A stretch of 8,717 nt of DNA from Gammaproteobacteria bacterium (GTDB taxonomy: Bacteria; Pseudomonadota; Gammaproteobacteria; Thiohalorhabdales; Thiohalorhabdaceae), in contig JAHEOG010000215.1 in assembly GCA_018609925.1 (NCBI GenBank), positions 1-8,717 of the forward strand. The letters are read 5' to 3'. Under the pieces are notes generated by a model, which did not search any database, had not been told where the DNA came from, and worked only from the letters and a program-made list of their open reading frames with translations. Both the position numbers and the translations under genes were made by a program. Position 1 is the stretch's first letter. Each line of letters opens with the position of its first letter. This document shows, one piece after another, positions 1 to 7,007 of the stretch.

Positions 1-2
1 AC

Positions 3-302
3 TCGGACGCCATCGATTCCAAGCAGGCCAAACGCACCGCCCGGGCCTGGCTCGGCCAGCAAGCCCTTGCCCTGGAGCAGGTGGACGAACCCGGCGAAGG
101 GGCCCGGGCCACCCTCCACCTGGCGGGGCGGGACGAGCCCATCCCCTACACAGTCCGGAGCACCGACCCCCAGCTCGAGCTGGTCCGTCCCGAGCTGGGG
201 CTCCTCTATCGGCTGCCCAAAGGGATGGTGGAGCCTCTGCTCTACCCGGTCCGAGCCCAGGACAGGGACTCAAAAGCTTCGGATCCGGACCAGCCGGGGT
301 AA
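3..302 (+). CDS. C-terminal end of an unrecognised protein (5' truncated)
   Basis: An open frame runs from the first complete codon of the window (TCG at 3-5) to a TAA at 300-302, with no in-frame stop, so this is the last 99 codons of a gene that begins before the left edge. A GTG at 81 could serve as a start, but the open frame and similar composition upstream make a truncated gene more likely. The visible part is soluble and charged, has no membrane segment or signal, and ends in an acidic, probably disordered tail (ending SDPDQPG). A hydrophobic core with alternating Leu/Val (for example QLELVRPELGLLYRLPKG) suggests a small beta/alpha fold. I do not recognise the family and assign no function. 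It is co-oriented with mutS, 133 bp upstream of it. Confidence 0.6.
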   Translation, partial: SDAIDSKQAKRTARAWLGQQALALEQVDEPGEGARATLHLAGRDEPIPYTVRSTDPQLELVRPELGLLYRLPKGMVEPLLYPVRAQDRDSKASDPDQPG

Positions 303-365
303 ACCTGCGCGGTACGCGAATGCCGCGGCGTTGGCCGTCGCCCTGCCCTTCCCCACGCGCTGCGT

Positions 366-393
366 TTGAAGGGGCAGACGATCCCCTTAGACT
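366..393 (+). promoter_or_regulatory. Candidate sigma-70 promoter of mutS with an embedded inverted repeat
   Basis: TTGAAG at 366-371 (four of six matches to TTGACA) and TAGACT at 388-393 (four of six matches to TATAAT) are separated by 16 bp. Transcription would begin near 400, giving a leader of about 36 nt before the mutS ATG. A perfect 6-bp inverted repeat, AAGGGG (369-374) and CCCCTT (383-388) with an 8-nt loop, fills the spacer and overlaps both elements, so it could be an operator. No T tract follows it, which argues against a terminator for the upstream gene. The call rests on motif matching only. Confidence 0.4.
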
Positions 394-435
394 GTTCCCC
401 AACCTCGCGAACTGGCCCGAGCCGATCCTCCGATC

Positions 436-3015
436 ATGAACGACGCCTCCCACACCCCCATGGTCCAGCAGTATCTCCGGATCAAGGCGGAATATCCGGA
501 GATCCTGCTTTTCTACCGCATGGGCGACTTCTACGAGCTTTTCTACGAGGACGCCGAGCGCGCCGCCTCGCTGCTCGACATAACCCTCACCCAGCGCGGC
601 GAGAGCGGCGGCCAGGCCCTGCCCATGGCCGGGGTGCCGGTGGCCAACGTCGAGCCCTACCTGGCGCGGCTGGTCCGCGCCGGGGAATCAGTGGCCATCT
701 GCGAGCAGCTCGGCGATCCCAACACCGCCAAGGGCCCCGTCGAGCGGCAGGTGGTGCGGGTGGTGACCCCGGGCACCCTCACCGAGTCCAACCTCCTGGA
801 GGAGCGCAGCAACAACTACCTAGCGGCCGTGGTTCCGGCCTCCCGTACGGAGGCCCCCTGGGGGCTCGCCGCCCTCGATCTCTCCACCGCCCGATTCACC
901 CTGGCCGAGCCCGAGACGGCGGAGGTGCTGGCCGGCGAGCTGGCCCGGCTGGATCCGGCCGAGATCCTGATCCCCGAAGCCACGGCCTTGCCCGAGCACG
1001 CGGTGCCCCAGCCCGAGCAGCGGCTGCGGGAGCGCGGAGCGTGGAGCTTCCAGCCGGACACCGCCCACGAGTACCTGACCGACCAGTTCGCCACCCACGA
1101 CCTATCCGGGTTCGGCTGTGAGGATCTGGAGGCGGGGATCCGTGCGGCCGGGGCCCTGCTCGTCTACGCACGGGAGACCCAGAAGGGCCTCCTGCCCCAC
1201 GTGCGCTCCCTGGTGCCGGAGCGCTTCGAGGAGACGGTGGCCATGGACGCCGCCACCCGCCGCAACCTGGAGATCGACCGGACCCTCTCCGGGGAAGGCC
1301 GGGCCCATCTGGTGGGCGTTTTGGATCGCACCGTCACACCCATGGGGGCCCGCTTGCTGCGCCAGTGGCTGACCCAGCCCCTGCGCGATGTCGAGGCCCT
1401 CAAGCGCCGCCACCAGGCGGTGTCGGCCCTCCAGGAGGGCGGCCGCTACGAGGGCATCCGCCGCATCCTGGAAGGGGTTGGGGACATCGAGCGCATCTTT
1501 ACCCGGGTGGGGCTGGGCTCGGCCAACCCCCGGGACCTCAAGATGCTCCAGAACAGCCTGTCGGTACTGCCGGACCTGCAGGCGGCCCTGCAGCGCCCCG
1601 ACAGCCCCCGGCTGGCGGAGCTGGCCCGCGGCCTTCCGCCCCAACGGGAGATGGTCGAGCACCTGGACCGGGCCTTGGTGGACCAGGCCCCCGCCACCGC
1701 CCGGGACGGCGGGTTCATCCGCTCCGGCTTCGACGATGAGCTGGACGAGCTGCGGGATGTGGGGGAGAACGCCGGGGACTACCTGGCCCGGCTGGAAGCC
1801 GAGGAGCGCGAGGCGAGCGGTATCGACACCCTGAAGGTGGCCTACAACAAGGTCCACGGCTACTACATCGAGGTCTCCAAGTCCCGTCTGGACCGGGTCC
1901 CCGACCGCTACATCCGCAAGCAGACCCTGAAGAACGCCGAGCGCTTCGTTACCCCGGAGCTCAAGCGCTTCGAGGAGCAGGCCCTGTCGGCCGCCGACCG
2001 GGCCCTGGCGCGGGAGAAGGCCCTGTTCGAGGAGCTCATCGCCGGCCTCAAGGCCGACCTGCCCGTCCTGCAGCCCCTGGCCGAGGGCATCGCCGAGGCC
2101 GACGTCCTGGCGGATTTTGCCGAGCGTGCGGAGGCCCTGGGCTACGTCCAGCCCGAGTGGCAGCCGGGCCAGGCCCCGGTCATCGGCGAAGGCCGCCACC
2201 CGGTGGTGGAGTGGAGCACCGACACCCCCTTCGTCCCCAACGACCTGGAGCTGTCGGAAGGGCGGCGCATGCTGCTCATCACCGGGCCCAATATGGGCGG
2301 CAAGTCCACCTACATGCGCCAGGTGGCCCTGATCGTCCTGATGGCCCACGCCGGGAGCTTCGTCCCCGCGGCCGAGGCCCGGCTGAGCCCCGTGGACCGG
2401 ATCTTCACCCGCATCGGGGCCCGCGACGACCTGGCCTCGGGTCGCTCCACGTTCATGGTGGAGATGACCGAGACCGCCAACATCCTGCACAACGCCAGCC
2501 CCCAGTCCCTCGTCCTCATGGACGAGATCGGCCGCGGAACCTCCACCTTCGACGGGCTGGCATTGGCCTGGGCGAGCGCCGAGGCGCTGGCCGAGAGCAA
2601 TCGCAGCTGGACCCTGTTCGCCACCCACTACTTCGAGCTCACCGAGCTCGCCGAGCGCCTGCCGACGGTGGCCAATGTCCATGTCGCCGCCCGTGAGTAC
2701 GGCGACGGCGTTGTCTTCCTCCACAGCGTCCGGGAGGGCCCCGCCGACCGCAGCTACGGCCTCCAGGTGGGCGCCCTGGCGGGCCTGCCCGAGCCGGTCA
2801 TCGAGCGCGCCCGGTCCCTGCTCCAGGAGCTGGAGACCGGCTCGCTAACTCCGGCCCGCGAGGAGAGCTCCCCCGAGCCGGCCCCCCAGCTCGATCTGTT
2901 CCGCTCGGCCCCCCATCCGGTTGTAGAGGAGCTCCGCCACCTGGACCCGGATGAGCTTACCCCCCGCCAGGCGTTGGACCTGCTCTATCGGCTGCGCTGG
3001 GAGGCCGACTCCTAA
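436..3015 (+). CDS. mutS: DNA mismatch repair protein MutS
   Basis: MutS recognises base mismatches and small loops, clamps on DNA in an ATP-dependent way and recruits MutL. The protein has 859 residues (E. coli 853). The N-terminal domain carries the mismatch-binding Phe-x-Glu motif (F32, E34 in GDFYELF). Connector, lever and clamp domains follow to about residue 570. The ATPase domain has Walker A GPNMGGKST (617-625), Walker B ending in D696-E697 (LVLMDEIGRG) and the signature His in FATHYFEL (H731). Near the C-terminus QLDLF (818-822) is a canonical beta-clamp-binding motif, followed by the tetramerisation segment with LTPRQALDLLYRL. The ATG at 436 places HTPM five residues in, matching the family's start. 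The preceding bases (GATCCTCCGATC) hold no clear Shine-Dalgarno sequence, unlike ligA, ubiB and abgT here. It stands alone, convergent with ubiB. All key residues are intact, so it should be functional. Confidence 0.98.
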   Translation: MNDASHTPMVQQYLRIKAEYPEILLFYRMGDFYELFYEDAERAASLLDITLTQRGESGGQALPMAGVPVANVEPYLARLVRAGESVAICEQLGDPNTAKGPVERQVVRVVTPGTLTESNLLEERSNNYLAAVVPASRTEAPWGLAALDLSTARFTLAEPETAEVLAGELARLDPAEILIPEATALPEHAVPQPEQRLRERGAWSFQPDTAHEYLTDQFATHDLSGFGCEDLEAGIRAAGALLVYARETQKGLLPHVRSLVPERFEETVAMDAATRRNLEIDRTLSGEGRAHLVGVLDRTVTPMGARLLRQWLTQPLRDVEALKRRHQAVSALQEGGRYEGIRRILEGVGDIERIFTRVGLGSANPRDLKMLQNSLSVLPDLQAALQRPDSPRLAELARGLPPQREMVEHLDRALVDQAPATARDGGFIRSGFDDELDELRDVGENAGDYLARLEAEEREASGIDTLKVAYNKVHGYYIEVSKSRLDRVPDRYIRKQTLKNAERFVTPELKRFEEQALSAADRALAREKALFEELIAGLKADLPVLQPLAEGIAEADVLADFAERAEALGYVQPEWQPGQAPVIGEGRHPVVEWSTDTPFVPNDLELSEGRRMLLITGPNMGGKSTYMRQVALIVLMAHAGSFVPAAEARLSPVDRIFTRIGARDDLASGRSTFMVEMTETANILHNASPQSLVLMDEIGRGTSTFDGLALAWASAEALAESNRSWTLFATHYFELTELAERLPTVANVHVAAREYGDGVVFLHSVREGPADRSYGLQVGALAGLPEPVIERARSLLQELETGSLTPAREESSPEPAPQLDLFRSAPHPVVEELRHLDPDELTPRQALDLLYRLRWEADS

Positions 3016-3036
3016 AGCCGTTCCCCTTTCGGCCTT
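3015..3036 (+). terminator. Weak hairpin after mutS, possible terminator
   Basis: AAGCCG (3015-3020) can pair with CGGCcTT (3030-3036, one bulged C) around a 9-nt loop, starting at the mutS stop codon. The downstream sequence is pyrimidine-rich (TTAGCCTTCTCT) but has no true T run, so it is a poor intrinsic terminator by the usual rules. Its position in the convergent mutS/ubiB gap is the main reason to list it. Confidence 0.25.
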
Positions 3037-3067
3037 AGCCTTCTCTGGCCTGCCGCTTCCTCTCGCC

Positions 3068-3092
3068 TTCGGTTTCCGAACCCGGGCCGGGT
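3068..3092 (-). terminator. Double small hairpin at the 3' end of ubiB, possible terminator
   Basis: Two adjacent perfect inverted repeats lie at the end of ubiB: ACCCG/CGGGT around GGC (3080-3092, overlapping the stop codon by one base) and TTCGG/CCGAA around TTT (3068-3080). Neither is followed by a T run on the minus strand, so factor-independent termination is uncertain. They could instead act as 3' end stabilisers or a convergent-transcription barrier. Confidence 0.3.
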
Positions 3093-4708
3093 CACATCCG
3101 CCAGGAGCGGAAGATGGCCACGATCAGCCAGAGCCCGAAGAAGGTGGCCACCCCGAAGCCCACCAGCCCGAACAGGGGCAGGCCGTAGACCTCCGGCCCG
3201 GCCCGGGCCTGCACGAGCTGGGCCGAGCCGATGATCAGGGCGGCCACCACCAGGGCGAAGGCGATCCGGTTGCTCGCGCGGTCGAGCTCCTGCTCGAACC
3301 TGGCCTGATGGCGCATCTCGAGCTGGATGGGGGTGCCCTGCCCCATGCGGCGCAGGGCGCTGCGGAAGTCCCGGTAGACGGCCCGGCCCTCCTCTTCCCC
3401 GGAGCGCACCTCCCGCCACAGCCACTGGGCCATCCGCTCGGGGCGATAGCGGCTCCGCACGAGCTGAACCAGGTAGGGCTCGGCCTCGGAGACCATGTCG
3501 AATTCGGGATCGAGCACCTGCCCCAGCCCTTCCACGGTGATCAAGGCCTTGGCCAGCAAGGCGAGGTCCGGAGGCAGGACGATATTGTGATCCCGGACAA
3601 GGCGCACGAACTCCGTCAGGATCTCGCCCAGGCGGAGCTGCTCCAGGGGGATCCCGTGGTAGCGCTCGATGAAGCGGTCGGCGTCGTTCAGCAGCGCGTC
3701 TCGATTCAGGTCGGCCGGGGGCTGGCCGATCTCCAGGAAGGCCGCCACGGCCTCGTCCGAGTCCCGGTGGATCAAGGCCAGCAGCAGGTCCAGGAGGTGC
3801 TCCCGGAAATCCCGCCGAAGGCGGCCCACCATGCCGCAGTCGATCAGGCAGACCTCGTCCGGGCGCGGGAAGATGACATTGGAGGGGTGGGGATCGGCGT
3901 GGAAGAACCCGTCCTGGATGATCATCTTGAGGAAGGCCCGGGCCCCCGTCCGGGCCAGGGTGTGGCGATCAAAGCCCAGCTCGTCCAGCCTCTCGGGACG
4001 GGTAAGGGCCATGGGACCGTGGATGAACTCCGTTACCAGCACTTCGGCACTGGTATATCGCCAATAGACACGAGGGAAGGTCACATCCCGGCGGTCGCGG
4101 AAGTTCTCCCGGAAGCGCTCCAGGTGGCGCCCTTCCTGGCTGAGCTCCAGCTCCGCCCGGAAGCTGTCGGAGAACTCCTGGGCGATGCGGACCGGGTCGT
4201 GCCGAGCGATATCCGGTAGGTAGTATCCGGCCAGGTGGGCCAGGCGCTGCAGGATCCGCAGGTCCACCTCCACCTGCTCCTCGATGCCCGGCCGTCGGAC
4301 CTTGACCGCCACCTCCTCGCCCGTGGGCAGCATGCCGCGATGGACCTGGGCGATGGAGGCCGTCGCCAGGGGCTCGCGATCGAAGCGCAGGAGCCGCTGC
4401 CAGCCCTCCTCGCCCCAGGCCTCGCGCAAGGAGCGCTCGATGTCCTCGAAAGGAATGGGGGGGAGCCGACCCTGCAGCCGGGAGAGCTCCTCGATCCAGT
4501 CCGGAGGCAGCAGGTCGGGCCGGGTGGACAGGATCTGGCCGATCTTGATGAACGAAGGCCCCAGCTCCTCGCAGATGAGGCGCACCCGCTGGGCGGCGGT
4601 AAGCGCCGGGGCGCGGTTCCGGCGCTTGGCCCAGCGAGGGACGAAGCGGCCCAGGCGCAGGTGCTGGATGAGCTCCCCGAAGCCGTAGCGGGCAAATACC
4701 CCCAGCAC
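3092..4708 (-). CDS. ubiB: UbiB/ABC1-family atypical protein kinase (probable ubiquinone biosynthesis factor)
   Basis: UbiB proteins are membrane-anchored atypical kinases/ATPases needed for ubiquinone biosynthesis. Coordinates use the first conventional start, GTG at 4708 (538 aa); numbering follows that start. Family marks are all present: the KxGQ motif (K55-Q58, FIKIGQILSTRPDLLP), the Ala-rich nucleotide loop LATASIAQVH (114-123), catalytic-type Lys in VAVKV (K136), the catalytic-loop equivalent FFHADPHPSN (D272; a Ser where Gly is usual) and the metal-binding DFG equivalent LIDCGMVG (D290). Two C-terminal membrane helices follow (about 477-497 and 505-532), as in E. coli UbiB. The frame continues upstream to a stop at 4784-4786 without ATG, GTG or TTG, and the continuation encodes family-like sequence. 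A CTG at 4753 with GAAAGGAG seven bases before it is probably the true start (553 aa; E. coli 546). It lies downstream of ligA, not in the ubiE-ubiJ-ubiB cluster known from E. coli, so another UbiB-family role cannot be excluded. Confidence 0.93.
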   Translation of the reverse strand: MLGVFARYGFGELIQHLRLGRFVPRWAKRRNRAPALTAAQRVRLICEELGPSFIKIGQILSTRPDLLPPDWIEELSRLQGRLPPIPFEDIERSLREAWGEEGWQRLLRFDREPLATASIAQVHRGMLPTGEEVAVKVRRPGIEEQVEVDLRILQRLAHLAGYYLPDIARHDPVRIAQEFSDSFRAELELSQEGRHLERFRENFRDRRDVTFPRVYWRYTSAEVLVTEFIHGPMALTRPERLDELGFDRHTLARTGARAFLKMIIQDGFFHADPHPSNVIFPRPDEVCLIDCGMVGRLRRDFREHLLDLLLALIHRDSDEAVAAFLEIGQPPADLNRDALLNDADRFIERYHGIPLEQLRLGEILTEFVRLVRDHNIVLPPDLALLAKALITVEGLGQVLDPEFDMVSEAEPYLVQLVRSRYRPERMAQWLWREVRSGEEEGRAVYRDFRSALRRMGQGTPIQLEMRHQARFEQELDRASNRIAFALVVAALIIGSAQLVQARAGPEVYGLPLFGLVGFGVATFFGLWLIVAIFRSWRM

Positions 4709-4760
4709 CTCACGGAGCCGATTGATCTGACGCAGGCCTTCGAAACCGAACAGGGGCGCT

Positions 4761-4768
4761 CTCCTTTC
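4761..4768 (-). promoter_or_regulatory. Ribosome binding site that argues for a CTG start of ubiB
   Basis: Read on the minus strand, GAAAGGAG is followed by seven bases (AGCGCCC) and then CTG (4753-4751), in frame with ubiB. It is 52 bases from the conventional GTG at 4708, far too distant to serve it, and the GTG has no Shine-Dalgarno of its own at normal spacing. Confidence 0.6.
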
Positions 4769-4818
4769 TCTAGCCGCTCCGACTCACCGGGTAGGCAGCC
4801 GGGGGACAGTGCCAGGGC

Positions 4819-4847
4819 ATGCTAGCAGGGGCCGGCCCCCGGGTCAC
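4819..4847 (-). promoter_or_regulatory. Weak candidate promoter for ubiB, spacer containing a 12-bp palindrome
   Basis: On the minus strand GTGACC (4847-4842, four of six matches to the -35 consensus) and TAGCAT (4824-4819, four of six matches to the -10 consensus) are 17 bp apart. The spacer holds a perfect 12-bp palindrome GGGGCCGGCCCC (4828-4839). It lies just after the ligA stop, so ubiB may be transcribed on its own as well as by read-through from ligA. In DNA this GC-rich the score is modest and chance is a real alternative. Confidence 0.25.
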
Positions 4848-4852
4848 CGAGG

Positions 4853-6886
4853 CTACGCGGTTCCCCGGTTCAGGAGGCGCTCCAGTCCCGCCTCGTCGAG
4901 TACCGGCACATCCAGCTCCCTGGCCCGATCCGCCTTGGATCCGGGATCGGACCCCGCCACCACGTAGTCGGTGCGTCCGGACACCGAGCCGGAGACCCGC
5001 GCCCCCCGGGCCTCCAGGGCCTCGGTGGCCTCCTCTCGGGTCCAGCGCTCCAGGGTCCCGGTGAGCACCAGCCGCAATCCCGAGAGATCCGGCCCCTCGG
5101 CCGGCGCCGGCTCCGGCTCCTGCGGCTCTACCCCCAGCTCCCGAAGCTCGGTAAGGACCTGCCGGTTCCGGTCCTGATTGAAGAAGGTCCTGATGGCCTT
5201 GGCCACCTCGGGGCCGATGTCGGGCAGCGCCTCCAGCTCCTCTCGGGAGGCGCCCATGATCCGGTCCAGGGAGCCCAATTCGCGGGCCAGCAGCTGGGCC
5301 GTGGCCTCCCCCACCAGATCGATGCCAAGGGCGTAGAGGAACCGGTCCAGGGGGGGATACTTGCTGGCTTCCAAAGCCCGGACCAGGTTGTCGGCCGACT
5401 TCTCCGCCATCCGCTCCAGCGCCTGGAGCTGCTCCTGGCTCAGCCGGTAGAGGTCCGCCGGGGTCTCCACCAGGCCGGTCTCCACCAGCTGCTGGGCCAG
5501 TTTTTCCCCCAGGCCCTCGATGTCCAGCGCCCGCCGGCTGGCGAAGTGGAGGATGGCCCCCATCCGCTGGGCCGGACAGGACAGCCCGCCGCTGCACCGG
5601 GCATCCACCTCGCCTTCCGGCCGGATCACCTCGGCCCCGCAAGCCGGGCAGGTATCGGGCAGCCGGTAGGGCTCGGTCCCGTTGGGGCGCTGGCTCTCGA
5701 TGACCCGTACCACCTCGGGGATCACGTCTCCGGCCCGGCGGACCATGACGTAGTCCCCCTCGCGGGCGTCCTTGCGGTCCACCTCGTCCTGGTTGTGCAA
5801 GCTGGCCCGGGAGACCGTCGCCCCGCCGATCTCCACCGGGTCCAGGTGGGCCACGGGGGTGATCTTGCCGGTCCGGCCCACGGAGGCCTCGATCCACCGG
5901 ATGCGGGTCATCTCCTCCAGCGGCGGGAACTTGTGGGCCAGGGCCCAGCGCGGTGAGCGGGCGATGTGGCCCAGCTGGCGCTGCAGGTCGTAGCGGTCCA
6001 CCTTGTAGACCGCCCCATCGGCCTCGTAGCGCAGCTCGTGGCGGCTGTCCAGGAGCCGGCGGTAGACCTCAAGGCATTCCTCCATGCCCCGAACGCGATC
6101 GATCTCCCGGAGCATGGGCAGGCCCCACTGCCAGAGCTGCGCCAGGACCTCGCTGTGGCGCTCGGCAACGGGCTCGGAGACCTGGCCCAGGCCGTAGACG
6201 GCGATCTCCAGGGGGCGGCGGGCCGGAATACGCGGGTCGAGCTGACGCAGGCTGCCCGCGGCGGCGTTGCGCGGATTGGCGAATTCCGTCAAGCCTTGCG
6301 CTCGTCGCCGCTCGTTGAGCTCCCGGAAGCGATCCTTGGCCATGTAGACCTCGCCGCGGACCTCCAGGAGCTCGGGCCAGCCGGAGCCCAGCAGCCCCAT
6401 GGGGATCTGGCGGATGGTCTTGAGGTTGGAGGTGATGTCTTCGCCCCTGGTGCCGTCCCCCCGGGTGCCGCCCCGAACGAAATGGCCCTTTTCGTAGATC
6501 AGGGTCACCGCCAGCCCGTCCAGCTTGGGCTCCACGGTGTAGTCCACCGGCTCGTCGGTGCCCAACAGCTCGCGGACCCGCCGGTCGAAGTCCCACGCCT
6601 CCGACTCCTCGAAGCCGTTCTGCAGGGAGAGCATGGGGACCTCGTGGCGGATCTCGGGGAACGCGTCCAGGGGCTCCGCTCCCACCCGCTGGGTGGGCGA
6701 GTCCGGGGTCACCCACTCGGGGTGGCGCGCCTCGATTGCCTCCAGCTCCTCGAACAGCCGGTCGAACTCGGCGTCCGGGATCTCCGGATCGTCCAGGACG
6801 TAATAGCGGTAGTTGTGGTAGTTGACCAGCCGCCTCAGCTCCTGGAGGCGGCTGTATTCCGAATCGGGATCAGGGGATTCGGCCAT
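4853..6886 (-). CDS. ligA: NAD-dependent DNA ligase LigA
   Basis: LigA seals 5'-phosphate/3'-OH nicks using NAD+, in Okazaki fragment joining and excision and mismatch repair. The protein has 677 residues (E. coli 671) and every expected domain in order. Domain Ia (about 1-75) binds the NMN half of NAD+ (NYRYYVLDDPEIPDAEFDRL). The nucleotidyltransferase domain has the adenylated Lys in KLDG (K121), TRGDGTRGEDI, LEVRGEV and the motif Lys residues in GAVYKV (about 295) and AHKFPP (K319). An OB fold follows, then a Cys4 zinc finger (C413, C416, C431, C437), helix-hairpin-helix repeats (about 440-595) and a C-terminal BRCT domain (about 598-677, LSGLRLVLTGTLERW). The ATG at 6886 has GAGGA eight bases upstream and matches the family N-terminus. 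In E. coli ligA follows zipA; here an AbgT transporter gene lies upstream instead. ubiB follows on the same strand. Confidence 0.98.
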   Translation of the reverse strand: MAESPDPDSEYSRLQELRRLVNYHNYRYYVLDDPEIPDAEFDRLFEELEAIEARHPEWVTPDSPTQRVGAEPLDAFPEIRHEVPMLSLQNGFEESEAWDFDRRVRELLGTDEPVDYTVEPKLDGLAVTLIYEKGHFVRGGTRGDGTRGEDITSNLKTIRQIPMGLLGSGWPELLEVRGEVYMAKDRFRELNERRRAQGLTEFANPRNAAAGSLRQLDPRIPARRPLEIAVYGLGQVSEPVAERHSEVLAQLWQWGLPMLREIDRVRGMEECLEVYRRLLDSRHELRYEADGAVYKVDRYDLQRQLGHIARSPRWALAHKFPPLEEMTRIRWIEASVGRTGKITPVAHLDPVEIGGATVSRASLHNQDEVDRKDAREGDYVMVRRAGDVIPEVVRVIESQRPNGTEPYRLPDTCPACGAEVIRPEGEVDARCSGGLSCPAQRMGAILHFASRRALDIEGLGEKLAQQLVETGLVETPADLYRLSQEQLQALERMAEKSADNLVRALEASKYPPLDRFLYALGIDLVGEATAQLLARELGSLDRIMGASREELEALPDIGPEVAKAIRTFFNQDRNRQVLTELRELGVEPQEPEPAPAEGPDLSGLRLVLTGTLERWTREEATEALEARGARVSGSVSGRTDYVVAGSDPGSKADRARELDVPVLDEAGLERLLNRGTA

Positions 6887-6924
6887 GGTGGTCTTCCTCG
6901 GGAACGGACGGGGCAGCGGGCTTT

Positions 6925-6938
6925 CCCCGGGACCGGGG
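6925..6938. repeat. Perfect inverted repeat at the predicted ligA transcription start
   Basis: CCCCGG (6925-6930) and CCGGGG (6933-6938) are perfect complements around a 2-bp centre (or a 5-bp stem with a tetraloop). The repeat sits directly downstream of the candidate ligA -10 element, covering the expected first transcribed bases, where it could be an operator or a 5' hairpin. GC-rich chance pairing is possible. Confidence 0.3.
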
Positions 6939-6939
6939 C

Positions 6940-6966
6940 ATTCTAAAGCCTGATCGCCGCCCGCAA
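6940..6966 (-). promoter_or_regulatory. Candidate sigma-70 promoter of ligA
   Basis: On the minus strand TTGCGG (6966-6961) and TAGAAT (6945-6940, five of six matches to TATAAT) flank a 15-bp spacer, shorter than the ideal 17. Transcription would start near 6933, giving a leader of about 46 nt to the ligA ATG. The AT-rich -10 stands out against the surrounding GC-rich sequence. This suggests ligA begins its own transcription unit rather than depending on the upstream transporter gene. Confidence 0.45.
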
Positions 6967-7007
6967 CGAGACCGTCGGAAGGCGAAACCGGTAAGGTCGG
7001 CCCAGGG

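Noticed and set aside
67..369. 100-codon plus-strand frame at the left edge
   Set aside because: Trp/Ser/Pro/Thr-rich, low-complexity translation that overlaps the better-supported frame ending at 302.
366..1121. 251-codon plus-strand frame overlapping the start of mutS
   Set aside because: Out-of-frame reading of mutS dominated by Arg, Gly, Pro and Ala; the mutS frame has full domain support and the two cannot both be major products.
1102..2724. 540-codon open frame on the minus strand inside mutS
   Set aside because: It lies entirely antisense to the well-supported mutS gene. GC-rich third positions in mutS remove stops on the opposite strand. Its translation is Gly/Gln/His/Leu-rich with no recognisable domain.
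2951..4219. 422-codon open frame on the plus strand over the mutS 3' end and ubiB
   Set aside because: Antisense shadow of ubiB with the low-complexity, His/Gln/Gly-rich composition typical of such artefacts; it also overlaps the end of mutS.
4770..5897. 375-codon minus-strand frame within ligA and past its stop
   Set aside because: A frame-shifted reading of ligA, rich in Gly, Pro and Arg, and incompatible with the confirmed ligase frame.
5966..6946. 326-codon open frame on the plus strand over ligA
   Set aside because: Antisense to ligA, all of whose catalytic motifs are confirmed; no family features of its own.
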